Origin: Bemisia tabaci
Taxonomy: Eukaryota; Arthropoda; Insecta; Hemiptera; Aleyrodidae
NCBI RefSeq assembly: GCF_918797505.1
Contig: NC_092794.1
Span: 67,245,345-67,309,344, forward strand
DNA length: 64,000 bases
Direction of reading: 5' to 3'
The position numbers and the translations under genes were made by a program. Under the pieces are notes generated by a model. It searched no databases. It was given only the letters and a program-made list of their open reading frames with translations, and was not told the origin of the DNA. Of the stretch, positions 54,658 to 64,000 are shown one piece after another. Within the stretch, counting starts at the first letter, position 1. Each line of letters starts with the position of its first letter.

Positions 54658-56128
54658 AAAAGGCATTGAATCACAGGATCAATTAGTTTCTCGTAGACTT
54701 TTCCCCTAATACTCGTGGATCGGGAGACTTGTAATTTAAGGAGTATGGGTGATGTGATTAGATTCGTGAAAAAGTGTAACCGCATTGCTTGCTTTTAACT
54801 AGCGCTTATGGTTTTGATGCAATGATTGTCATCAGTTAGTTTCCTCTACTACACGACCGCACCCTTATGAAGGCAGATGATGAATAAAAGTGGTTACTTC
54901 AGTTGTTACTCTTTCTCTAAATTTTATGTTTTGGCGTCTCCGCTCCGAAATCACAAGGCTGCCGTGTTCCCTAGCTATGCAGATCGCTTGCTAAGTCTGC
55001 CCCCTGTGGAAAGTCTAATCATACCTAAGTTCTCTCCGGTTGGAATTTCTCTACTTCAATGTACGCAAAATAATATTTTGCAGCTGAAGCACACAGCATC
55101 TCTCTTGCGGCTATGAAACAATCCAGTTTTCTCTCTGAGCTAATAGATTTCATGATGTGCTTGTTTTGACTGTAGCTTGATCAGTTACCTAGTTCATCCA
55201 GGATGTCACCATGCTCTTCCACAACTCTTGTTGTTTAAACAATTAATGGGCTCCATTAATTAATGTTCGACAATGTTGTGGAAAAGCACGTCGATAGTCC
55301 GTCCAAGCATCGAAGGAGAAGTACATTTGTATGAAGGTTTGTCAAGTCTGGCTTAAAGTAACTCATGTACCAGCCTTCCACTTATCAGCACATCTTAGAG
55401 CGCCAGTTTTCTGACAAATAGACCACTTCTGCATTGTCAGACAATGATATACTAGTACGGTGGCTAATTACCAAAAAAGGGCAAATAGTGGCAAATCGTG
55501 ATACAGTTTAGCGGCTTTCAGGGATCAAACTAGATGACATTTGAAGAGTTTTGAGTCGAAGAGGCATTTTCAAAATGGTGGCAGATCCAAGATGGCGGCC
55601 ATTCAAAATGGCGGCCGGCACGTACTTTGAGCCGCTATCGATCGAGATCCACTGAACCGATTTTATTTCTCTTTTTTTTGTTTGATAGATAATTGAAAGG
55701 TAAATACTAGAGTACCTGTATAGGGAGAGTAGCGACAGATCGGTTCATGGAGGGCTTAGGGCCCAAAAGTGCAGCCACCCTTCTGAGCAACTTCTAACAC
55801 ACAAAATTTCACTGCCAGCCTACAGATTTCAATTCTAACCAAGATGGCTAAGAATGTATATAAATGAGCGTTCTTTCGCAAAAATAAGTAAATTTATGCA
55901 AAAAGTAAACCAAATACATGCTTTCTAAACGACGGTTCGTAACAATTGTATAAGTAAATCGAGCGTAAATAGCGACAGATCTGAAACTCCGAAAGTCCAT
56001 CAGGCCTTCACCGATGCGTCCGCGAATAAAGTTAGGGCCCAAAAGGGCAGTCAACCTATGAATCTACGCGTTTTGACGACTTTCTAAAATTCCATTTGTC
56101 CATACCTGTAGTAGAGTGTACCTTGATA
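54658..56128. other. No gene seen
   Basis: Contains aagatggcggccattcaaaatggcggcc at 55590-55617 and a loosely duplicated motif (agcgacagatc ... agggcccaaaagggcag) at 55730-55790 and 55968-56050. The 79-codon frame at 54877-55116 has no recognisable features. Confidence 0.4.
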
Positions 56129-56866
56129 GTTCACGAGGAATATGGGGTTAGGTTTTATGCTTCAAATTTATGCTGACTTTAATTTCGTGAATTACTGAAT
56201 ATCTTAATACGTAATTTGGTGAAATTAAACGCCTATTGATTTGGAGATGGCTGCTAATGAGGGAATACGTAAGTACGTGAACTAATTTTATTTTATCGCT
56301 GACAGTCTTCCGGAACTGTAATTTGGGCAGCCCAAAACATTGCCACAGCAGATAACGTAAACAATCTTACACATCGCTATATTGAAACATTATAATTTTA
56401 TGGAAGACAATGTCTGAAAGTTCTTCCAATACCTATATAAAAATATTGGTGCAATGATGTATGGTTGTGGAAAAACAGATTAAGTCGTTTCATGTCCAAA
56501 GTCCAAGAAATGGCCTCCTTGGTGTTTCGTAGGTTTATGGAAAAAAATGAGTCGACAAAATTCATATCAGTTTACAACGCCATTCAACAGAAAATCATGT
56601 TCTAACTGTTTGATCACGTTGATTACAGATTGTTTACGTTATCTGCTATGGCAATGTTTTGGGCTGCCCAAATTACAGTTCCGGAAGACTGTCAGCGATA
56701 AAATAAAATTAGTTCTACGTACTTACCTATTCCCCCATTAGCAGCCATCTCCAAATCAATAGGCGTTTAATTTCACCAAATTACGTATGAAGATATTCAG
56801 TAATTCACGAAATTAAAGTCAGCATAAATTTGAAGCATAAAACCTAACCCCATATTCCGCGTGAAC
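56129..56866. mobile_element. 738-bp foldback element, probable TA duplication
   Basis: Arms 56129-56367 and 56628-56866 (239 bp each) are inverted with a handful of mismatches around a 260-bp loop. The ends read gttcacg(a/c)ggaatatgggg. TA stands directly outside on both sides (56127-56128 and 56867-56868). No coding sequence. Confidence 0.8.
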
Positions 56867-56924
56867 TATGTAAACAAACAACAGTAACTTCTTCTTCTTC
56901 CATCTTCAGAACAAACTCGAACTT

Positions 56925-57192
56925 TTTTTTTTTTTTTATTGAGAGTTTAGTGGCTTCTATTCCTTTAGGAATCTACAGCCATCTATAGGCACTATTTATT
57001 GTCCGAAGACATCAGGGAGTTTGGTAGACATCCATGCTCGGGCTTACAAATTTTCACGGATTAAGGCCGAGCGAATTCTGCTTACAGATCCACTCGTCAG
57101 TTCCATGAAAATTTGTCGCCACCACCGGGATTCGAACCCGGGACCTATTAACCTAGAGTTAGACGCGCTAACCACTAGGCCAACCTGGCCGG
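56925..57192 (-). mobile_element. tRNA-derived SINE
   Basis: The minus strand begins at 57192 with a tRNA-like head containing pol III box A (TTGGCCTAGTGG) and box B (GGTTCGAATCC), then a roughly 170-bp body and an A-tail (T15 at 56923-56937 on the plus strand). The 13-bp duplication caaactcgaactt flanks it (56912-56924 and 57193-57205). The head is too degenerate in its stems to be a working tRNA. Confidence 0.9.
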
Positions 57193-57205
57193 CAAACTCG
57201 AACTT

Positions 57206-58791
57206 GTAATGTCCATTTCAAAACCATAGACATGAAAATTTGGTGTATAGGCTTGGCAACACTGTAGTGTATCGATTCTTCGATGAATCGAAACAATGGC
57301 CCCCTCCCCCGGATCAGTCACCCTCGCGCACAACAGTGGTGCTATGGAACGTCGCCTGGGACTTTATTGAATCATAACCTCTACGCTACTCTGAACGCAG
57401 TTCTCTGGGACTAAACTACGTCACTGGGGACTTTACCAATAAAACCCAGCTTATATTCTGAGTTCAGAAAAGTTGCCATAGGTAATTTTAGTGATGTTAA
57501 AAATAATTGTGGCAGGCGCAGAAATTCATCATATTGTTTATTGAGCTTCTAATGATCTTACAATAGGTAGATATAGGCATTGAAAGTGTAGGAGTGCTAA
57601 TCCAGTAAAGCACCGCACCTTCACTCCATGCTGTTGTAAAGATTGTATGTCTGCCATTATTGTAGTGAATCAAATAAAGAATCGGGATATACTTATGGGA
57701 ATTCCTCCTTCAAGATATGATCAAAATAAGCAGATATTGATAGGTCAACAATGTATCGCTGAAGCAGAAGCGTCTAAATCCTCTTGAGGCAACGGACGGT
57801 GACAATCTCAACAAACTGGTGACGCTTCACAAATTTTGAATTTCCACATTCCCAGAGACACGCGCTGAAATCCTGTTTCTCACCCCTCTTTCCGACTGCT
57901 CTCCGAGTCCATGAGCAAGACAGGAAGAAAATAGGCAAGCTACCTACCACTGTTTGCCTACCTATGTGTGTTTTTCCTCAACTTGATTTTCAAAGGTGAC
58001 TCATGTAAAGAGCAACTGAAAAACAAGATTTCAGAACCTGCCATTGCATTTCACTAACCTAAGACACCAACCCAACCTTACCATTGATATTCTTTCGCTT
58101 ACACTGTATATTATTCTCCCACTGAGATTCGATATGAACTCAATTCAAAAATCCTTCTGAATTGAATTATTCAGGTAGACTGGAATCTGGAGCTCTCAGT
58201 CTATCTGTAAAGCGCATTTACTAACATTCACTGCTGTCACAAGATATTTTTGCACAGGCAGAGCCACTTTCCACAGTTGATGCATCTCTAACGCCAAAGC
58301 TCAATTATGACAAGTGGTTCAACGACCAAAAATTGTTACACGCCTCAATAAAAACCGTATTCTTATCTCAAATTGCAAATCTTGGATAACAGAGCACTCA
58401 CCAAAAAATCTCCTTCCTTCTACCTCAGTATGAGAAGAGTGACGATACTTTGGAGCAATAACTTTGAACTAGTTTCAATAAATGATGGCCTCAGAATTTG
58501 AGTCATCATTTACAAGAGATTGGATCAAAGAAATAAGTCAGCAGGTCACGGTTGTGGCTGGAGTCACACTTCCAGTAGGACAACCAGGAAATAGATACAC
58601 GGATAACACACAAATTCAAGAGCTATGCAGCTCTGATTGGATCAGATTTTAGATTTAATCGGTAGTTTGAAATGAAAAAAATCGGTGCACTACTTAAAGG
58701 GAAGCAGGGTGCCTTATCTTGAAATCCTAGGCAAATCGTGCGGATGCAGTAAAAAAGTTCTCCGCACCCAGTTAGCAAGATCGAGCTCCAT
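57206..58791. other. No gene seen; dispersed-repeat traces
   Basis: 57300-57343 is the inverted partner of 53313-53357, and 57344-57370 resembles 18490-18515. atcgattcttcgatgaatcg at 57270 is a small imperfect dyad. The remainder has no frame of weight. Confidence 0.45.
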
Positions 58792-59110
58792 CATAGAGAA
58801 AAAAAAGGAGGTGTTTGCATTTCGGGCATCTTGGAATTTTTCATAGAGTATCTATAGCTTTGATGACGTCATTGGGTACAGCGACGTTTTTATCCTGTCG
58901 ATTTTCTTGGAAATGGTGTAATCTAAGGGAAAAAGTCATTCTATAAAAAGTGCTTGAAATTATATAAAGAGTTGATTTAAGTAAAAAAATCGGACATTAT
59001 GGTCCGTTTTTACAGCGTCAACATAACCCTCAACGAGCGTCTTGTTTACATTGATGACGTAGGTGGGTACAAATCCTCAAGATGCAAACACCTCCTTTTT
59101 TTTCTCTATG
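58792..59110. mobile_element. 319-bp MITE, 9-bp TSD (Mutator-like), copy 2
   Basis: Same termini as copy 1 (CATAGAGAAAAAAAAGGAGG). Flanked exactly by the 9-bp repeat GAGCTCCAT (58783-58791 and 59111-59119). The interior differs in length from copy 1 and includes tgatgacgtcattgggtac and a second region with ttgatgacgtaggtgggtac. The 63-codon frame starting at 58999 is part of the MITE, not a gene. Confidence 0.9.
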
Positions 59111-59119
59111 GAGCTCCAT

Positions 59120-60579
59120 CGCCGATTCTAGCGGTGGACGGTGCCAAAGCGGAATCGCTTATCCACATAGAGGAGCGGCAGTGTAGCTAGAGATATTCAC
59201 CCGTTTGTATGTGGATACCCCTCGTCGGACTCTGAGTCCAGGCGCCGCTACTCGCGGCATCCGGAGCGGCTTTGTAGCGCTGACGCAAGCGGCCCTCGCG
59301 CGGCGTCACGCAGCGCGTTCCTAGCGGCAGTTCTGACTGATAATGAAATTTATTCGGGGTTTTTATTTCTTTTACAAAACATCGGATCTTCAGGAAATAG
59401 ATCTATATCTCTAGAGAATATAATTAAATTTTGAGGCTAAAAAGCTCAAAAATAAAATGTCAAAAATACCTCTGAAAAAATTTCACAATCCATGAAATTT
59501 TTTCTTGTATATTTTTTTACTTTATTCCTCAGTTTTTTAGCTTCAAAATTTTAGAAATCAGGCACTCTAGAGATGTAGATGTACTTCCTGTGGATCCGAT
59601 TTTTTTAAAAGTAACCCCAAAAGAAAACTTAATTTTTTTAAAAGAAAACTTATAGTAAAGACCTATACTTATAATGTACTTATATCAAAGTGTTTTCGGT
59701 AGGTACACAAAACACCAAGTCAAAGTTATTAACCAGAGTTATTTTCCATATTACCTCGAAAATCTATTTTTCGAGGAGACAAATTGCCTCTTGGATGAAT
59801 TCGATATGTCGCTAATAAAACTTTTTATATTGAAATACTAATTATATATGATTGCAGGAACGTTAACAAAAATTCTCATAATTCTTTCCCCTATGGCTAA
59901 CTAGATTTATTCTCAACAATGTAACAAAGGAGAACATTTAAAGTCAAGAAAAAAAGAAGAAAAGAAAAAAACTCAGATGTATACCAACAAAGATATTTTA
60001 TTATCATTATATCATTCCAAATAGACTCGTTTCTAAATTTAAGATGTACATTGATGATGTACAAGATGATCTTTTCTCTAGGGCAAACTAGAGATTTAAG
60101 AGAAAATTTTATTACCTAGTTCAGTTTTTTCATTAATTAAAAAAGTTGATTTATGGAACACATTGCACAAGTAATAAGCATAATTTGTATGAAAATAAGA
60201 AATTCTGGAGACTCGCCATATCTTAAAACATTGGTTTTGATAACTTATTATTCTTCTACAACCCTGTTGATAAGAGTCTCCCCTCGGAATCGGCACTATT
60301 AAGTAGATGTAAGAATTATTATCGATAAAATTGGAAAGCGGACGAAAGAACAGTATTAATTACTTTAGCCGTATTTGATGGAGCCTCAACATACGTCCAG
60401 AATAGGATGCTGCAAATACTTTCTATCAAATCTCATCGAAGCTGACAATGAATCTTCACCTCTTCCTCAAGGAAAATATAACTTTTGCCACTTTATCATC
60501 AGATGTCGTTCCGAGGATATATCCTTCATTCCTCACAAAGACATTGAAAGACATTCAACTCCATATATTGTTGAAAATC
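59120..60579. other. No gene seen
   Basis: A GC-rich island at 59200-59335 (gcgccgctactcgcggc, ccctcgcgcggcgtcacgc) stands out from the AT-rich surroundings but carries no frame. 59340-60370 is AT-rich and unremarkable. Confidence 0.4.
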
Positions 60580-60760
60580 CTGACATCGAAGGATGCATGT
60601 CATTGAAAATCCTAAAACATGTCGTTAGGAATTCTAGGATGATGAATGACATTAAACGGCGCATGTCATTGGTCATCCTACGATTATGGATGACACATGT
60701 CATTGGTCATCCTAGGATAATCAATGACACTGAAAGACACATGTGGCTGGTAGCACAAAG
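60580..60760 (+). repeat. Minisatellite, about four diverged 45-50-bp units
   Basis: Recurring blocks: catgtcattg(a/g)aaatcct, catgtcattggtcatccta and gatgacacatgtcattgg. They lie inside a 141-codon frame (60375-60800) whose composition and repeats suggest it is open by chance. I do not call it a gene. Confidence 0.7.
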
Positions 60761-60800
60761 GGAGCATGTTTGCCATAGAGAACCCTGCAAAGATGAATGA

Positions 60801-62590
60801 AGTTTGATGTAGAAAATGTATACCAAGGTATTGATTGATGCGCCACATCTAGTCCGAATAACTCCACGCTTACTCCAGTAACTCTTCATTAGTCACCGGC
60901 GTAAAGTATCGTGAGATTTTGACTGCGAGACCCTCAGTTTTGGGGGGATGGAGGTACACAATGTCTTTAATTTAAGCTTAATAAGTTGTAATGATAAATC
61001 ATGACATTCAGATCCACTTAAATGATGCCGACAAATACAGCTAGATCACTAAAAAGTATGACAGAAAATATTCAAGGCTTTGAACTACATAAAATCAAAA
61101 TTTTCAGGTAATATACAGCACAAATATGTAACTCAGACTTGAGAGGGCATCAAACTTGCTGAGATGATGTTTCATGATGAGCATCAAAAGAAACTGCTTT
61201 CTATAGTTTATCAAAGTCCTTCTGTGTTGAAAGAGTATGCGTTAAGAAATTATATAAAAAAAGACTCGCCAAATATAAAGTTCTTCTTCAAAACTTAAAT
61301 TGAGAACAGTTTGGTTTTACCTACTGATTCAGATATTTAGGCATTTCCAACACTGAACTTAAGTACAAGCGGGATCGTTATTCCTGCGAAAAATAGTTTT
61401 CCGTAACCCGCCGTACATGATTCAGTTGACCACAGGAGATTACCCGGGCTCGAAGTCATGTTAGAGAAGAAAGCCTTTCCCCTCATATCATTGATATCGC
61501 ACCTTCTCCGACCGTATCTCTCACATCTTCGTTTCCCCTCATTATTGCAGCATGCATCAAATTGCGATTATCCGGAATATACGATCACACGTCATATCTG
61601 ATCGAATCCGTCGCCCACTTTTACTGATACGGAAGAAGACTTGTCTCACTGGGTCAACAGTCGGTTGGTTTAATTTCATTTCGAAGAGGACAGAAGATCC
61701 ATCGCTCTTGGCGCCCTGGCCCTGCTGATATCTAGGCGCCAGTGTAAGGCGCCATGCAAGCAGGGGGGGGAGGTGGGGCAACCAGCCTTTGTGTTTGAGC
61801 TAATTGAAAATTACTTCGATTTTTTGTTTCTTTTTAATATTACTTTCTTTTTAAAAACTCAAAATATTCAAAACTTGTGTAACACAAGTCGTTTGTTATG
61901 AATCACTTCCTTTTATCAGGTATTGTCTTGATTATGATACGAAATTAAAAAAATATTAATCATGTTTCAATCGTGTTTAATCTTCATAGTATTTTCTTTC
62001 CTTTTATTTAATACTCGTCCCCCCCCCCCAAAAAAAAAGAAATATTTGATATAAGGGCATAACTTGATAAGATAAAGAAACTGTAAATAATGCTTCAGTT
62101 GTTTGTGGATGACATATTTTGCTCTTACGAAAGCTTTCGTGAATAGTACTAAATAATGCTATTGAAGATTTTTATTAAATTTAAATTAAATGTATTTTTT
62201 GTCTCAAGCAATGAGTTCCTTCCAATAATGTGATCAATTCAAAGAATAAATCAATCAGGAAGAAGAAAACTCCTAAATAAAGATGTAAGTTTTGTATCTT
62301 TGAAATTGAAATAATTTATATCATCAGTAGAGGAGTAGAAATGAAACAGCATTTAAAAAAAATCATAGGTCAACAGAAATGTAGAAACAAAGTATAACAA
62401 AAATACATCAATACCAACAAAATAAAAAAGTTGAAGCCCAAAGCCTTTCAAAGCTACAGTCTGGCTCCACATGGGATTTCTTTATTTTACCTAATTGTAA
62501 AACAATTTAATAAAAATAAATACAATCTTCTACGCTATATTTGACACGCCTGTCCTTGAAGACGTATTGAAGAAATCTAAATCCTCAATA
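60801..62590. other. No gene seen
   Basis: AT-rich, with G8 at 61764-61771 and a C10/A9 run at 62021-62039. No frame with recognisable features. Confidence 0.4.
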
Positions 62591-62818
62591 TTAGTTAACT
62601 TTGGTAGAAAGCATCTCGCCAATTGTTAGGAACCAGGAGGAAATAATGAGAAAGCTAGAAAAAATTATTTTTTTCAGGGTCAACGGTGGGCCAAACGCCA
62701 AATATTCAACAATAAAATCGAGATGTTGTAAAACCAAGTAATACTGAGAATGTTGAGAGGAGGGTGGCATATCTCTTGCCGAAAGAGCTAAGATGACCTT
62801 GATTAGCATTTGAAGCAC
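62591..62818 (-). CDS. Exon-like open frame, unrecognised
   Basis: A 75-codon minus-strand frame, of which about residues 7-50 (VILALSARDMPPSSQHSQYY, then LVLQHLDFIVEYLAFGPPLT) look like real helical protein rather than chance. Downstream it decays into low-complexity hydrophobics at ttttttctag. A weak acceptor (ctaatcaag) precedes it, and no clear donor follows. It could be an exon fragment of a large helical protein or a pseudo-exon. Confidence 0.25.
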   Translation of the reverse strand: MLQMLIKVILALSARDMPPSSQHSQYYLVLQHLDFIVEYLAFGPPLTLKKIIFSSFLIISSWFLTIGEMLSTKVN

Positions 62819-63020
62819 CCAAAAGGAAGGAACTTCATAGGGGTTGGTACCCTATAGCTTATTTGACTTAAATATCTGACACGATTAACTGACTGTTTAA
62901 AAAAATAATGAAGATTTGGCAATTAAAAACAATACAACTATTCTCGCAAGATGGATTGCACATGAAAAATGTAAGACGCAATGGCGTGAGTCGTGAACTC
63001 GCAACGTCCCGCTCTAGTTT

Positions 63021-63575
63021 AAGCAACATTACAAATAAGACAAACGGAAACAAACACAACATGGAAATAGAGGGAGAAAAAGGATGCGCGTTAACGACGG
63101 CGCAGAGATACAACTATTCGTGCTTGAAGGACGTCCGTGCTGCATCTGGAAAATTGAAGGCGCGATGACGCGAAGCGTGAGTTTTCAATGCTGTATATTC
63201 TGCCGATGAAGTGTCGCTCAGATTCGGAAGGGGAGTTTAAAAAGTGGCCCGAACACATCTCTCCTACCTTCGGCTGTGTTATATTCACGTAGTGCTTGAA
63301 GCACCATTACGAATGAGACAAACGGAAACAAACACAATATGGATAGGGAGGGAGGGAAAGGATGCGCGTTTACGACGGCGCAGAGATACAACTATTCGTC
63401 CTTGATGGACGTCCGTGCTGCATCTGAAAAATTGAAGGCGCGATGACGCGAAGCGTGAGTTCTCAATGCTCTGCTGTATGCTGCCAATGAGGTGTCGCTC
63501 CGATTCGGGAGAAAAGTTAAAAAAGAGGCCCGAATACGTCTTCCTTGTCGTCGGCTGTGTTGATACTCGTTATTT
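63021..63575. repeat. Tandem duplication of about 278 bp
   Basis: 63021-63298 is repeated at 63299-63575, with shared blocks gagacaaacggaaacaaaca, gacggcgcagagatacaact, gacgtccgtgctgcatctg and gcgcgatgacgcgaagcgtg. Divergence is around 10% by eye, with small indels. It holds no coding frame that survives in both copies. GC-richer than its surroundings, so an old promoter-like or element-derived duplication is possible. Confidence 0.9.
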
Positions 63576-64000
63576 CTTATTTTTCAGGTTCTTGTCTGAT
63601 TATTTTTTAGGATGGATTTTTAGACCCACGTCTTAAGCTAGTGTAAACCGCAGCATCACTGACGCGGTTCTCATGGAAATAATGGTGCTTGGATGCTTCT
63701 AAAGGCTTTATTTTTTTATGTTTTCTTAAATTTTAGAAGTCTGTCGGTCACTTCAATACGTTCAATTTTACAATTTTTACTCAGTACGATTCATAAACTT
63801 TGAACCGGAAAATAGCGTAAACTTGTGCTGCTTTGCCAAACTTTTCTGAACCCCTCTCCGAGAAGGGAATGCTCGTAGAAAACTCAAATCGTGGTAATTG
63901 TTACACAAGTTTTGTCAGTCAAGCAGGAGTGAATTTCAGGCTTTGGCATTAAGCTCAGTGCTAGTTTTGATCAAAATAAGCAACGAATTCATGTAGTAGA
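63576..64000. other. Window end, no gene seen
   Basis: AT-rich sequence without recognisable features. Confidence 0.4.

Noticed and set aside
57117..57192. Functional tRNA gene
   Set aside because: Box A and B are present, but the stems are poor and it is fused to a body, A-tail and target duplication: a SINE head.
60375..60800. 141-codon protein gene
   Set aside because: Much of it is a diverged minisatellite; no start context, intron or family support.

Overview
This is a eukaryotic, intron-containing and transposon-dense window. Jockey-type LINE, Ty3-like LTR elements, a tRNA-derived SINE and many TA- and 9-bp-TSD MITEs point to an insect. A hemipteran is my guess, but nothing in the sequence proves the species. 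There are no bacterial features, rRNA genes or CRISPR arrays. Ordinary host gene content is almost absent: the best candidate is a 63-nt first coding exon for a signal peptide at 27870-27932, and a few other exon-like pieces are weak.

Layout. 689-16381 is a near-perfect 15.7-kb palindrome: arms of about 7.8-7.9 kb and a 29-bp spacer at 8570-8598, flanked by a 6-bp direct repeat CGTTCG. Each arm carries one copy of a broken gene with a HECT-like N-lobe, the two copies pointing at each other. Next to it lies a 1.15-kb palindrome (16798-17944). 17.9-22.5 kb is mostly AT-rich or unassigned, with a 36-bp perfect palindrome and a 132-nt hairpin. 22.5-26.8 kb (minus strand) is a deleted LTR-retroelement interior: gag with four zinc knuckles, then a -1 frameshift into a dUTPase-like / SGNH-like / aspartic-protease polyprotein, with no RT or integrase left. 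28187-30204 is a 2-kb foldback with TA target duplications.

30.9-48.6 kb is one Ty3-like LTR retrotransposon (minus strand, LTRs of about 1.65 kb, tRNA-iMet-type primer site). It is riddled with younger insertions: a LINE in the 3' LTR, a 668-bp palindromic element in the 5' LTR, and a 1.4-kb TIR element with a 5-bp TSD in gag, which itself holds a nested inverted repeat. Its gag and pol are broken by stops and frameshifts. 49.0-52.4 kb is a Foldback-like structure of 180-bp tandem monomers, 11 in one direction and 4 in the other. 52.4-59.1 kb holds another tandem array, a hAT non-autonomous element, a further palindrome, a SINE and a second copy of the 9-bp-TSD MITE. 59-64 kb is mostly featureless, with a minisatellite and a 278-bp tandem duplication.

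The recurring theme is inverted-repeat DNA: at least five long palindromes and one Foldback array in 64 kb. The giant HECT-carrying palindrome is the strongest candidate for something undescribed, but an assembly or amplification artefact must be excluded first.
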